Shown: positions 54,755 to 63,856, numbered from the stretch's first letter. The stretch: 64,000 nucleotides of DNA from Herbaspirillum sp. CF444 (GCF_000282135.1 NZ_AKJW01000018.1:62001-126000), one strand, 5' to 3'. Translations and numbers: made by a program. Notes: generated from the sequence alone by a model not told the origin.

Positions 54755-54945
54755 GCGCTATCAGCCAAAGAGAAACGCGAGCGGACAAGCCCTGCCATAG
54801 AATAAATCGACTCAACAAAAATCAACGACGCGGCGATCGAAACCGGCAATAAGGCAAGGATCGCAAGCGCGCAGAGACGGCAATAAAAAATAAAACGCAC
54901 GAGACAAGCAAGCCAATTCATTTTTATCGCATCAACAGGACAAAC

Positions 54946-55671
54946 ATGGAAACGACTCAAAAGCCATCGCTGCTGGTGGTCAGCGCACATGCCGCGGACT
55001 TCGTGTGGAGAGCCGGCGGCGCAGTAGCGCTGTACAGCGAACGCGGCTATCGCGTGAAAGTCGTGTGCCTCTCTTACGGCGAACGCGGCGAGTCGGCCAA
55101 GATGTGGAAGCAGCCGGACATGACGCTGGACAAGGTCAAGGCCGCACGCCGCGAAGAAGCCGCCAGGGCCGCCGACATCCTCGGCGCCGAGATAGCATTT
55201 CTGGATATCGGCGATTATCCGATGCGCGTCAGCGACGAGGTGTTGTACAAGCTGGTCGACATCTACCGCGATCTGCGTCCGGAATTCGTGCTCAGCCATT
55301 CGTTGCACGACCCCTACAACTTCGATCACCCGCTGGCCACGCACGTGGCGCAGGAAGCGCGCATCATCGCCCAGGCGCACGGCCACAATCCGGAGCAAGC
55401 GGTCATCGGCGCGCCGCCGGTGCTGCTGTACGAACCGCATCAGCCTGAGCAATGCGGCTGGAAGCCGGACGTGCTGCTCGACATTTCCTCCGTGTGGGAA
55501 AAGAAAAAAGCCGCCTTCGAAACCATGAATGCGCAAGAACACCTGTGGGAGTACTACACCCGCGTGGCGCTGCAACGCGGCGTGCAGGCGTCGCGCAACT
55601 CCTCGCGCAACATCAAGTACGGCGAAGGCTATCAACGCGTCTTCCCGCAAGTCTGCGGAGAGTTCTCATGA
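54946..55671 (+). CDS. galB: 4-oxalomesaconate hydratase, PIG-L/LmbE-type (GalB-like)
   Basis: A 241-residue PIG-L-fold protein. [21 protein letters not shown] is the GalB form of the AHPDD motif (His15, Asp18 as zinc ligands), and [18 protein letters not shown] supplies the third ligand region. Known GalB of Pseudomonas putida, a metal-dependent 4-oxalomesaconate hydratase, belongs to this fold rather than to LigJ. The neighbours are the aldolase (4-bp overlap) and tautomerase of the same pathway. This makes an N-acetylglucosaminyl deacetylase role unlikely. Confidence 0.85.
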   Translation: METTQKPSLLVVSAHAADFVWRAGGAVALYSERGYRVKVVCLSYGERGESAKMWKQPDMTLDKVKAARREEAARAADILGAEIAFLDIGDYPMRVSDEVLYKLVDIYRDLRPEFVLSHSLHDPYNFDHPLATHVAQEARIIAQAHGHNPEQAVIGAPPVLLYEPHQPEQCGWKPDVLLDISSVWEKKKAAFETMNAQEHLWEYYTRVALQRGVQASRNSSRNIKYGEGYQRVFPQVCGEFS

Positions 55672-56345
55672 GCCGCAACGTCGCCGTGCGCAATATCCCA
55701 CGCGCACAGGTCGAACGCGTCGCCGCGCTGGCGCAATACGGCGTCGCCACCGTGCATGAAGCGCAAGGCCGCTCCGGCCTGCTGCATCATCGCCTGCGTC
55801 CGGTTGTCGCCGATACCTCGATCGCCGGATCGGCCGTCACGGTCAGCGTGGCGCCGGGCGACAACTGGATGCTGCACGTCGCCGTCGAGCTGTGCCAGCC
55901 CGGCGACATCCTGGTCGTCAGTCCGACGTCGCATTGCGAGGACGGCTACTTCGGCGATCTGCTGGCTACCTCGCTGCAGGCGCGCGGCGTACTCGGGCTG
56001 GTGATCGATGCCGGCGTACGCGACGTTCGTACGCTGCGCGAGATGAATTTCCCCGTCTGGTCGCGCGCCGTGTGCGCACAAGGCACGGTCAAGGCCACGG
56101 TCGGTTCGGTGAATGTGCCGCTGGTGTGCGGCGAGCAGTTGATTCAACCCGGCGACGTGATCGTGGCCGATGACGACGGCGTGGTCGCCGTACCGCGTGA
56201 ACAACTGGGCATGGTCACCGAGGCCTGCGTGGCGCGCGCCGCCAACGAAGAGCAGAAACGCAAGCGCCTCGCCGCCGGCGAACTCGGCCTCGACATCTAC
56301 GACATGCGCGCCAAGCTGGCCGCTGCCGGATTGACCTACCTCTAG
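55668..56345 (+). CDS. galC: 4-carboxy-4-hydroxy-2-oxoadipate (oxalocitramalate) aldolase, RraA fold
   Basis: A 225-residue protein of the HMG/CHA aldolase and RraA family. [37 protein letters not shown] contains the Gly-rich loop and the Arg-Asp pair that bind substrate and metal. [12 protein letters not shown]-type sequence (here [15 protein letters not shown]) completes the fold. The aldolase splits the hydrated pathway product into pyruvate and oxaloacetate. The ATG overlaps the galB stop codon. A non-catalytic RraA role is unlikely in this context. Confidence 0.88.
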   Translation: MSRNVAVRNIPRAQVERVAALAQYGVATVHEAQGRSGLLHHRLRPVVADTSIAGSAVTVSVAPGDNWMLHVAVELCQPGDILVVSPTSHCEDGYFGDLLATSLQARGVLGLVIDAGVRDVRTLREMNFPVWSRAVCAQGTVKATVGSVNVPLVCGEQLIQPGDVIVADDDGVVAVPREQLGMVTEACVARAANEEQKRKRLAAGELGLDIYDMRAKLAAAGLTYL

Positions 56346-56356
56346 GAGACACAGGC

Positions 56357-57448
56357 ATGGAAGCTTCCCAGCGCGCCATTCCCTGCGCCTTCATGCGCGG
56401 CGGCACTTCGCGCGGCCCGTTCTTCCTGGCGGGCGATCTGCCGCAGGATACGGCCACGCGTGACGCCGTGCTGCTGGCGGTGATGGGGTCGCCCGATCCG
56501 CGCCAGATCGACGGACTGGGCGGCAGCGACACGCTCACCAGCAAGGTCGCCATCGTATCGCCGTCGTCGCTGCCGGGCGTCGACGTCGACTTCCTGTTTG
56601 CCCAGGTGGCGGTGGACAAACCGCTGGTGGATGTTTCGCCCAATTGCGGCAACATGCTGGCTGGCGTCGGTCCGTTTGCCATCGAGCGCGGGCTGGTGCC
56701 GATACGCGGCGATCGGACGCCGGTGGTGATCCACATGGTCAACAGCGGCAACATTGCGACTGCGCTGGTGCAAACCAGCGGCGGTCGCGTGGCGTATGAC
56801 GGCGAGGCCAGGATCGCCGGCGTGCCCGGCGCGTCGGCGCCGATCAACATCGCCTTTCGCGACACCGCCGGTTCGGCCTGCGGCAGCTTGCTGCCGACCG
56901 GCCGCACGCGCGACGTCTTCAACGGCATCGAAGCGACTTGCATCGACAACGGCATGCCGGTGGTGGTCATGCGCGCCGAGGCATTCGGCAAGACCGGACA
57001 GGAGACGCCGCAGCAACTCGACGCCGACGCCGATTTCAAAAAACGCCTGGAAGCCGTACGCCTGCAAGCCGGCGAACTGATGGGGCTGGGCGACGTGCGC
57101 AACAAGGTGGTGCCGAAGATGACCCTCATTTCACCGGCCGTCAACGGCGGTCACATTTCCACGCGCACTTTTATTCCGCATCGCTGCCACAGCGCCATCG
57201 GCGTGCTCGGCGCGGTGAGCGTGGCCAGCGCCTGCCTGCTGCAGGGATCGGTGGCCGAGGGCATGGCGGCACTGCCGCAAGGCCGCGACGTCGAAATTTC
57301 GGTGGCACATCCGACCGGTGAATTTACCGTGGCCTTGCGTACGGAAATCGTCGACGGCCAGACGCGCTTTCTCAGTTCGGGTTTGCTGCGCACCGCGCGC
57401 ATGCTGCTCGACGGCCAGGTGTTCGTGCCGCATCGGGTGTGGCCGTGA
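56357..57448 (+). CDS. galD: 4-oxalomesaconate tautomerase, PrpF-like (GalD-like)
   Basis: A 363-residue protein of the PrpF/GalD isomerase group. IPCAFMRGGTSRGPFFLAGDLP is the N-terminal signature, and DVSPNCGNMLAGVGPFAIERG and SGNIATALVQT follow in the first DapF-like half. The second half has CIDNGMPVVVMRAEAFGKTG. GalD converts the keto and enol forms of 4-oxalomesaconate so that GalB can hydrate it. It lies 11 bp after galC and 58 bp before the permease gene. Confidence 0.88.
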   Translation: MEASQRAIPCAFMRGGTSRGPFFLAGDLPQDTATRDAVLLAVMGSPDPRQIDGLGGSDTLTSKVAIVSPSSLPGVDVDFLFAQVAVDKPLVDVSPNCGNMLAGVGPFAIERGLVPIRGDRTPVVIHMVNSGNIATALVQTSGGRVAYDGEARIAGVPGASAPINIAFRDTAGSACGSLLPTGRTRDVFNGIEATCIDNGMPVVVMRAEAFGKTGQETPQQLDADADFKKRLEAVRLQAGELMGLGDVRNKVVPKMTLISPAVNGGHISTRTFIPHRCHSAIGVLGAVSVASACLLQGSVAEGMAALPQGRDVEISVAHPTGEFTVALRTEIVDGQTRFLSSGLLRTARMLLDGQVFVPHRVWP

Positions 57449-57506
57449 TGTTGGCGCTTGTGAATCACGCAACTCTTATGTAACCGACTGCCAGTCAAGG
57501 AAAACC

Positions 57507-58388
57507 ATGTTATCCCGTTTTGCCATTTCTCTCGTTTCACTCCTGTTCGACGGCCTCGCCTTCGGCATGATCCTGTTCCTGATTTCGATCGGCATGTCGA
57601 TCACGATGGGCGTCATGCGCGTGGTCAACCTGGCGCATTGCAGTTTTGCCATGGCCGGCGGCTACATGACCTTCATGCTGGTGACGCAGGCACAGCTGCC
57701 TTACGCCGTCGCCGTGCCGCTGGCGGTCATCGGCACCATGCTGCTCGGCGCGCTGCTGGAGCGTACCGTGTATTCGTGGATCTATGCCCAGAGCGAACTG
57801 GGCCAGGTGCTCATGACCATCGGCCTGACCTTCGTCATGATCGCCACCGCCAATGCCATGTTCGGCTCCACCATCCAGGACATCCCGGTGCCGGGCGCCT
57901 TGCGCGGTACGTATCAGGTGGGCGCGATCGGCCTTCCCGTATATCGCCTGTTCCTCATCGCGGTCAGTTGCGCCTGTGCGCTGGCGATCTGGTATGTGCT
58001 GGACCGCACCCAGGTCGGCGCCAGGCTGCGCGCGGCCGTCGACAACGCCAGGATGGCAGGCTGCATCGGCATGAACGTCAAGGCCTTCTTCGCCGTCACC
58101 TTCGCCATCGGTTGCGGCTTTGCCGGACTGGGCGGCGCGCTCGGCGCCGACATGTTTCCGCTGGAGCCGTTCTACGCGCTCAACTATCTGGTGCTGGTGC
58201 TGATCGTGGTATCGGTGGGCGGCCTCGGCAGCATCAAGGGCACGCTCATCGCCGCGCTGGTGCTGGGCATGATCGACACGCTGGGACGCTACTTCCTGCC
58301 GGAAGCGGGCGGCCTGGTGATTTATCTGGCGACGCTGGCGATGTTGCTGGTGCGCCCTCAGGGACTCTTCGGAAGGCAAACAGCATGA
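57507..58388 (+). CDS. livH: LivH-type ABC transporter permease
   Basis: A 293-residue inner-membrane permease with about eight spans: LLFDGLAFGMILFLISIGMSITMGVMRVVNLAHCSFAMAGGYM is the LivH N-terminal signature. The ATPase-contact loop AAVDNARMAGCIGMNVKAFFAVTFAIGCGFAGLGGALGA is present. The start at ATG 57507 follows CAAGGAAAACC. It overlaps the next permease by 4 bp. Together with LivM, LivG and LivF it forms an importer, most likely for the aromatic acid degraded by this cluster. Confidence 0.92.
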   Translation: MLSRFAISLVSLLFDGLAFGMILFLISIGMSITMGVMRVVNLAHCSFAMAGGYMTFMLVTQAQLPYAVAVPLAVIGTMLLGALLERTVYSWIYAQSELGQVLMTIGLTFVMIATANAMFGSTIQDIPVPGALRGTYQVGAIGLPVYRLFLIAVSCACALAIWYVLDRTQVGARLRAAVDNARMAGCIGMNVKAFFAVTFAIGCGFAGLGGALGADMFPLEPFYALNYLVLVLIVVSVGGLGSIKGTLIAALVLGMIDTLGRYFLPEAGGLVIYLATLAMLLVRPQGLFGRQTA

Positions 58389-59401
58389 AAACCACGAATC
58401 TCCGCATCCTGCCGGCCGGGGCGCTGCCGTTCTACCGCGTCCGTCTGGCCGACGTCTTGCCATGGGTGGTCGCGCTGGCGGCGTTCTTCACCTTCGACAC
58501 CTATATGTCGATCGGCTCGCAAATCCTGGTCATGGTGATCTTCGGCATTTCGCTCGATCTCGCGCTCGGCTTTGCCGGCATCAATACCCTGGGCCATGCG
58601 GCCTTCTTCGGCATCGGCGCATATGCGGCCGGTTATTTTTCGCTGCACGTCTCGCCCGAACCGTTCAGCGGCCTGCTGGTCGCGGCCGGCCTGGCGGCGC
58701 TGATCGGTTTGCTGTCGGGCTGGCTGTTGCTGCGCACCAGCGGATTGGCGCTGCTGATGCTGACCATGGTCACCACCGTCGTGCTGCACGAGATTGCCAA
58801 TACCTGGCGCGGCGTCACCGGCGGCGCGGACGGTTTATCGGGCATGGAGACGGCGCCGCTGTTCGGCCTGTTCGCGTTCGACCTGTACGGCAAGACGGCG
58901 TATCTGTACGCATTGGGCGTGCTGTTCGTGGTCTTCGTCGCCGTGCGCATCATCGCCAATTCGCCGTTCGGCCTGTCGATCCGCGGCATCCGCGAAAACG
59001 CCAAGCGCATGCTGCTGGTCGGCACGCCGGTACACGCCAAACTGATTCTCGCCTACACGCTGTCGGCGGCGATCGCCGGCATCGCCGGCGGCCTGAGCGC
59101 GCAGATCACGCGCACCGTCAGCCTGGACCTGCTGAGCTTCCAGTTGTCCGGCAACATCCTGATCATGCTCATCATCGGCGGCGTCGGTCGTCTGTACGGC
59201 GCCTTCATCGGCATTCCCTTGTACATGCTGTTGCTGGATCGCGCCGCGGCGATCGATCCGTTTCACTGGATGTTCTTTGTCGGCATTGCGCTGATCGTGC
59301 TGGTGCGGTTTGCGCCGGGCGGCTTGCTGGCCTTGGCTTCCGGCGTGTGCGATCGGATAAGCAAGCGCCTTGCGCTCAATCTCGCCAAGGAGCAGAAATG
59401 A
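58385..59401 (+). CDS. livM: LivM-type ABC transporter permease
   Basis: A 338-residue permease with about ten spans, starting MKTTNLRILPAGALPFYRVRLADVLPWVVALAAFF. The ALGFAGINTLGHAAFFGIGAYAAGYFSL segment and the contact loop LSIRGIRENAKRMLLVGTPVHAKLILAYTLSAAIAGIAGGL are typical of LivM. It overlaps livH and livG by 4 bp each, so the transporter genes are translationally coupled. Confidence 0.92.
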   Translation: MKTTNLRILPAGALPFYRVRLADVLPWVVALAAFFTFDTYMSIGSQILVMVIFGISLDLALGFAGINTLGHAAFFGIGAYAAGYFSLHVSPEPFSGLLVAAGLAALIGLLSGWLLLRTSGLALLMLTMVTTVVLHEIANTWRGVTGGADGLSGMETAPLFGLFAFDLYGKTAYLYALGVLFVVFVAVRIIANSPFGLSIRGIRENAKRMLLVGTPVHAKLILAYTLSAAIAGIAGGLSAQITRTVSLDLLSFQLSGNILIMLIIGGVGRLYGAFIGIPLYMLLLDRAAAIDPFHWMFFVGIALIVLVRFAPGGLLALASGVCDRISKRLALNLAKEQK

Positions 59402-60207
59402 ATCCCGTCCTGCAAGCATCGCATGCGGACATGGCGTCTCCGGCGACAGCCTCCACGCCTCCCTGTGCATTGGAAACCCGTGGACTGTGCAAGCGCTACG
59501 GCGCCATCGAAGTCACGCGCAACGTCGACCTGCGCATCGAACGCGGCGCCCGCCACGCGCTGATCGGTCCCAACGGCGCCGGCAAGACGACTTTCGTCAA
59601 TCTGGTCACCGGCGTGGCGGCGCCGACGGCCGGCAGCATCTATCTGGACGGCCGCGACGTTACCCAGGCCAGTCCGCAGAAGCGTGTCGCGGGCGGCCTG
59701 GCGCGCACCTTCCAGATCAACACCCTGTTCACCGAACTGACCGTCGCCGAGAACGTTGCCATTCCGCTGGGCCAGCGCATGGGCATCGCCTGGAAGCTGT
59801 GGGGCAAGCCGGCCCATCATGCCGGCGTGGTCGAAGAGGCCGCCGCCTTGCTGGAACAGCTCGGCCTGTTGCCGCTGGCGTCGCGCCGCGTCAACCAACT
59901 GGCCTACGGCCAGCGCCGCATGATCGAGATCGCCATCGCGCTGGCGTTGAAACCGCAGGTGCTGTTGCTGGACGAACCGGCTGCCGGCATCCCCAACGGC
60001 GAGAGCGGCATGATCCTCGATCTGCTGGAGCGCTTGCCCGAAGATATTTCCATTTTGTTTATCGAACACGACATGAACCTGGTATTTCGTTTCGCCAAAA
60101 AAATCACCGTGCTGGTCGAAGGCAGCGTGCTGACGGAGGGCGCGCCCGCCGACATCCGCGTCGACGAACGCGTGCGCAATGTCTATCTGGGGCGACGCCA
60201 TGGCTGA
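59398..60207 (+). CDS. livG: LivG-type ABC transporter ATP-binding protein
   Basis: A 269-residue ATPase with Walker A GPNGAGKTTFVNLVTG, Q-loop region GLARTFQINTLFTELTVAENV, Walker B VLLLDEPAAGIPNGES and switch histidine FIEHDMNLVF. The signature motif is LAYGQRR, a variant of LSGGQ seen in this subfamily. About 25 residues precede the normal LivG start. The livF ATG lies inside its last codons (8-bp overlap). Confidence 0.92.
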   Translation: MNPVLQASHADMASPATASTPPCALETRGLCKRYGAIEVTRNVDLRIERGARHALIGPNGAGKTTFVNLVTGVAAPTAGSIYLDGRDVTQASPQKRVAGGLARTFQINTLFTELTVAENVAIPLGQRMGIAWKLWGKPAHHAGVVEEAAALLEQLGLLPLASRRVNQLAYGQRRMIEIAIALALKPQVLLLDEPAAGIPNGESGMILDLLERLPEDISILFIEHDMNLVFRFAKKITVLVEGSVLTEGAPADIRVDERVRNVYLGRRHG

Positions 60208-60961
60208 ACTGCTCGACATCCACAATCTGACCGCCGGCTATCGCGACGCCGTCGTCATCGACGATCTGTCTTTCCGCATCGGGCAGGGCGAAGCCGTCAG
60301 CCTGCTGGGCCGCAACGGCGTCGGCAAGAGTACGCTGCTGGCGACCATGATGGGGCTGACCACGGTCAGCAAAGGCTGTCTCGAATTCGACGGCAAGAAC
60401 ATCGGCAACGCCGCCAACTACCAGCGCAACCGCATGGGGATCGGCTACGTGCCGCAAGAGCGCGAGATATTTGCCTCGCTGACCGTCGAGCAGAACATGC
60501 GCGTCGCCGCGCGTCCCGGCGAATGGAACATCGCTGCGGCGTACAAGCTGTTTCCCCGCCTGGAAGAGCGCCGCAACAACTACGGCAACCAGCTGTCCGG
60601 CGGCGAGCAGCAGATGCTGGCCATGGCGCGCGCGCTGGTCGGCAATCCCAAGCTGCTGTTGCTCGACGAGCCGCTGGAGGGTTTGTCGCCGGTGATGATG
60701 GACATCCTGCTGGACGCCGTCAAACAGCTCAGGCAAAGCGGTCTCACGCTGATCCTGGTGGAGCAGCACGCGCACCTCGCGCTGGAAGTCACCGAGCGCG
60801 TCGTCATCATGGACCGTGGGCGCATCGTGCATGACGGCCGCAGCGACCTGCTGCTCAAGGACGACGCCACCATGCACCAGTTGCTGGGTCTGGCGCATGA
60901 ACAGGCAAGTGAAAAAGCAGCAGAGCCTGCGCGGAAACCCGATCTCAAACTCGCGAGCTGA
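60200..60961 (+). CDS. livF: LivF-type ABC transporter ATP-binding protein
   Basis: A 253-residue ATPase: Walker A GRNGVGKSTLLATMMG, signature QLSGGEQQMLAMARAL, Walker B LLLLDEPLEGLSP and H-loop LVEQHAHLAL. GIGYVPQEREIFASLTVEQNM is the LivF Q-loop signature. The chosen ATG at 60200 gives MAELLDIHNLTAGY, the usual N terminus; an in-frame ATG seven codons earlier lies inside livG. The C-terminal tail is rich in Ala and Lys. Confidence 0.92.
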   Translation: MAELLDIHNLTAGYRDAVVIDDLSFRIGQGEAVSLLGRNGVGKSTLLATMMGLTTVSKGCLEFDGKNIGNAANYQRNRMGIGYVPQEREIFASLTVEQNMRVAARPGEWNIAAAYKLFPRLEERRNNYGNQLSGGEQQMLAMARALVGNPKLLLLDEPLEGLSPVMMDILLDAVKQLRQSGLTLILVEQHAHLALEVTERVVIMDRGRIVHDGRSDLLLKDDATMHQLLGLAHEQASEKAAEPARKPDLKLAS

Positions 60962-60968
60962 CAGCCAT

Positions 60969-61406
60969 ATGCCTTTCGATGCACTTCAACACCTGCTGGT
61001 CGAGCAGGAATGCCGGCGCCTGATTCACCGCTACGCCTACCTCAACGACGAGCGCAACTTCGATGCGCTCATCGATCTGTTCACCGACGACGCCATCGTG
61101 TATCGCCCTTCGGCGCCGGCAACGCCTCTGGTCGGGCGCGAGACGATCCTGGCATCGTTCCGCGGCCGGCCTGCCGATGTGCGCACTTTCCATCTGTGCA
61201 CCGACGTGATCGTTGAGATCGAAGACCGCGAGCACGCCACCGCACGCTCGCGCATCGTGCTGTTGTCGGGGCCGCGGTCCGAGCCGGGGGCGGCAGCGAT
61301 CGATGCCGTGTCCAAACCGCCTGCGCCGGGTACGTTCGAAGACCGCCTGCGTCTCACCGCGCAAGGATGGAAATTCGTCGAGCGGCGCGGGTCGTTCTGG
61401 ATCTGA
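60969..61406 (+). CDS. SnoaL-like / NTF2-fold small protein
   Basis: A 145-residue protein of the SnoaL_4/ring-hydroxylating-dioxygenase beta-like fold: EQECRRLIHRYAYLNDERNFDALIDLFTDDAIVYRP and VGRETILASFRGRPADVRTFHLCTDVIVEI. Such proteins act as small isomerases or dehydratases, or as beta subunits of Rieske oxygenases. It is the last gene of catabolic operon 2, 8 bp after livF. It might partner the Rieske oxygenase or carry out an isomerisation in the pathway; both are inference. Confidence 0.8.
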   Translation: MPFDALQHLLVEQECRRLIHRYAYLNDERNFDALIDLFTDDAIVYRPSAPATPLVGRETILASFRGRPADVRTFHLCTDVIVEIEDREHATARSRIVLLSGPRSEPGAAAIDAVSKPPAPGTFEDRLRLTAQGWKFVERRGSFWI

Positions 61407-61443
61407 AAACGCAAACGAAGGAAGTGTCGTTTTCTGCGCCGTC

Positions 61444-61458
61444 ATAAACAGATTAGAT
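61444..61458 (+). promoter_or_regulatory. shared 15-bp motif, site 3
   Basis: ATAAACAGATTAGAT, 44 bp upstream of TAGAAT (61503-61508), in the region upstream of the porin gene. Confidence 0.6.
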
Positions 61459-61631
61459 CGACCCTCGCGGCAATCGGCAACAAAGGCGGGCAGGCCCGTC
61501 GCTAGAATGATTCACGCTGAATCATCGATACGAATGCAGCACACGCATGACTTCGCAGCAGCGCAACGACGCCCAGATCGGTCCCGCTGCCGACGAATAC
61601 ATAAACAGAAAATACCTGGAGGAGACAAGAA

Positions 61632-62750
61632 ATGAAGAAATCAGTACGCGCCGCAACCGGAGTAGTGAGTGCATTGGGCGCCATTGCCGGAATCGCCGGA
61701 GTCTTGTTGTCGCCGTCGGCGATGGCGCAATCGCAGGTGACGATTTACGGTCTGATCGATACCGGCGTGGAATATGTCACCAACGCCAACGCGGCCGGCA
61801 ACTCGGTCGTCAAGATGCCGTCGCTGACCGGCTCGTTTCCGTCGCGCATCGGCTTCAAGGGGACCGAAGACCTGGGCGGCGGCCTGCAGGCGATGTTCGT
61901 GCTGGAAGCCGGCATGGCGGTCGACACCGGCGGCATGGGACAGGGCAACCGCCTGTTCGGCCGCCAATCCTACGTCGGCCTGAAGAACGCCACGCAAAGC
62001 GTCATGCTGGGTCGCCAGGTCAACATGACCTACCTGTCCACGCTGAAGTCCGACGTGATGGGACCGAACATCCACAGTATCGGCAATCTCGATGCTTACT
62101 TGCCGAATGCACGCAGCGATAACGCCATTGGATATCTCGGGACCTTCTCCGACGTGACCGTGGGCGTAACCTACAGCTTCGGCCGCGACGCCACCGCCGC
62201 AGGCGGTCCGGCATCGACCAACTGCGCCGGCGAGACCGCGGGCGACAGCAAGGCCTGCCGCCAGTACACCGGCCTGCTCGGGTACGACAACAAGTCCTTC
62301 GGCGTCAACCTCGCGTACGACAAGCTCAACGGCGGTCCCAACGCGCTGCTGGGTTTGAACAGCAGCAGCTATACCGATACGCGCATCGGCCTGCACGGCT
62401 ACTTCATGATCAGCGATGCGCGCATCGGCCTGGGCGTGCTGGATCGCAAGACGCAGACCGCGACCAAGAGCGATTCCGATCTGTACTACCTCGGCCTGAG
62501 CTATCCGTTCACGGTGGCGCTGGTGCTGGATACGCAGATCTCGCGCCTGAAGTTCAAGGGCACGGCGAACTCCGCGACGCTGTCGGTGGCGCGCCTGACC
62601 TACAACCTGTCCAAGCGCACCGCCTTGTACACGTCGCTCGGCTATATCAAGAATGCCGGCACCTCGGCGATTGCCGTCGATGCCGGCGGCACGGTCGGCA
62701 CCGGCATGAACCAGCTGGGCGTCATGACGGGGATTCGCCATACTTTCTGA
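61632..62750 (+). CDS. outer-membrane trimeric porin, betaproteobacterial type
   Basis: A 372-residue protein with a signal peptide (MKKSVRAATGVVSALGAIAGIAGVLLSPSAMAQ), then SQVTIYGLIDTGVEYVTNANAAGNSVVKM and GSRIGF-like SRIGFKGTEDLGGGLQAMFVLEAG, the hallmark of Omp32/OpcP-type porins. The loop-3 region (GRQSYVGLKN, LGRQVNMTYLS) and the C-terminal phenylalanine (IRHTF) are as expected. AGGAGG lies 9 bases before the ATG. Its upstream motif matches the two catabolic operons, so it probably admits their aromatic substrate through the outer membrane. Confidence 0.93.
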   Translation: MKKSVRAATGVVSALGAIAGIAGVLLSPSAMAQSQVTIYGLIDTGVEYVTNANAAGNSVVKMPSLTGSFPSRIGFKGTEDLGGGLQAMFVLEAGMAVDTGGMGQGNRLFGRQSYVGLKNATQSVMLGRQVNMTYLSTLKSDVMGPNIHSIGNLDAYLPNARSDNAIGYLGTFSDVTVGVTYSFGRDATAAGGPASTNCAGETAGDSKACRQYTGLLGYDNKSFGVNLAYDKLNGGPNALLGLNSSSYTDTRIGLHGYFMISDARIGLGVLDRKTQTATKSDSDLYYLGLSYPFTVALVLDTQISRLKFKGTANSATLSVARLTYNLSKRTALYTSLGYIKNAGTSAIAVDAGGTVGTGMNQLGVMTGIRHTF

Positions 62751-62761
62751 TGATATTTTTG

Positions 62762-62905
62762 AGAACCTGTTCAAAGTCTGTAGCGAGAGGCCATCAGCTG
62801 GTGGCGCCCGGAGCGGAGAAACCGGAGTGTACTTTAGTACATGAGGATTTCGAGCACCGGACGACGCCAGATCATGGCCTCGCAGTAAGACTTTGAACAG
62901 GTTCT
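62762..62905. repeat. 144-bp imperfect palindromic extragenic repeat, copy 2
   Basis: Terminal arms AGAACCTGTTCAAAGTCT (62762-62779) and AGACTTTGAACAGGTTCT (62888-62905) pair perfectly over 18 bp. Inner arms GCGAGAGGCCAT/ATGGCCTCGC and a central GTAC-TTTA-GTAC hairpin continue the dyad. It is 11 bp after the porin stop codon and may also stop transcription. It shares arm sequence with the half copy at 43,922-43,980. Confidence 0.8.
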
Positions 62906-63054
62906 TGGCATCGTTGCCGGAAGCGTGTCTTCTGAATGGACGACACGCTTTTTTTATTTCTCCGTGTTTGCCCCGTCAGGGAGCACGACTGCCGATAACT
63001 GTGCAGGCGCGCAGAAGCTGCGCCTCATTGTCGTGCAAAACCTGGCTTGCCTAC

Positions 63055-63087
63055 CTGTATACAGCTTGGCATGAAATCTGCATACAG
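63055..63087. promoter_or_regulatory. duplicated GntR-type operator overlapping the regulator's leader
   Basis: CTGTATACAG (63055-63064) is a perfect 10-bp palindrome, and CTGCATACAG (63078-63087) is a one-base variant 23 bp later. Each is followed by TTGGCATGA, so a unit of about 23 bp, including an ATG, is duplicated. TGTATACA-type palindromes are common targets of FCD-class GntR proteins. Confidence 0.55.
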
Positions 63088-63094
63088 GTTTGGC

Positions 63095-63856
63095 ATGACT
63101 ACATCATCCGAAATCAGCGACCGTATTCTTGAGTCCGTGCTGGCCAAGCGCCTGCTGCCGGGGGCGCGACTGAGCGAGCAGCAACTGGCGACCCTGTTCG
63201 GCTGCAGCCGGACCATCGTGCGCGAAGCCCTGACACGCTTGTCGGTGCGGCAACTCGTGGTGTCGAGCGTCGGCAGCGGCTGGTATATCGCCGCACCCAC
63301 GCAGGAAGAAGCGAGCGAAACCTTCGAAGCGCGGCGCGTCATCGAAACCGGCCTGCTGCGTAGCAGGGAGCGTCTCGACAGCGCCGGCCTCAAACGTCTG
63401 CGCCAGCATCTCCAGCAACAGCGCCGCGCGCTCAAGAGCGGCGATACCGGTTTGCGTAGCTTCTTGCTGGGCGACTTCCATGTCTGCCTGGCGCAATGCC
63501 TGGGCAACGCCGTGCTGGCCAATACCCTGAAAGACCTGACGGCGCGCACCACGCTGATCGCGATTGAACATCAGAGCGACGCCGATGCGGCGCATTCCTG
63601 CGAAGAACATGCACGGATCGTCGAAGCGCTCGATGCCGGCGATCTGGCGCGCGCAGAGAAACTGATGGCGGCGCATCTCGGCACCTGGCACCTCAAGTTG
63701 CCGATGCAGGATGAGACGGCTGCCGCCCGCGCTCCCGATCCCTTGATGGCGCTGCAGGAAGTCTTGCAGCCGCTGGATGTGCACGGCGCATCCCGGACTC
63801 CATCACCGAAAACCGCCGCAAAGGACCGCACTGCGCGGCCGTCCCGTTCAACCTGA
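63095..63856 (+). CDS. GntR-family (FadR/FCD subgroup) transcriptional regulator
   Basis: A 253-residue protein. The winged HTH reads ISDRILESVLAKRLLPGARLSEQQLATLFGCSRTIVREALTRLSVRQLVVSSVGSGWYIA. The FCD effector domain follows (EASETFEARRVIETGLL, LLGDFHVCLAQCLGN, SCEEHARIVEALDAGDLARAEKLMAAHL), with histidines suited to a metal-dependent ligand site. The ATG at 63095 is preferred; another ATG at 63071 lies in the duplicated upstream unit. It precedes a binding-protein gene by 14 bp, so it probably controls that uptake system and itself. Confidence 0.9.
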   Translation: MTTSSEISDRILESVLAKRLLPGARLSEQQLATLFGCSRTIVREALTRLSVRQLVVSSVGSGWYIAAPTQEEASETFEARRVIETGLLRSRERLDSAGLKRLRQHLQQQRRALKSGDTGLRSFLLGDFHVCLAQCLGNAVLANTLKDLTARTTLIAIEHQSDADAAHSCEEHARIVEALDAGDLARAEKLMAAHLGTWHLKLPMQDETAAARAPDPLMALQEVLQPLDVHGASRTPSPKTAAKDRTARPSRST

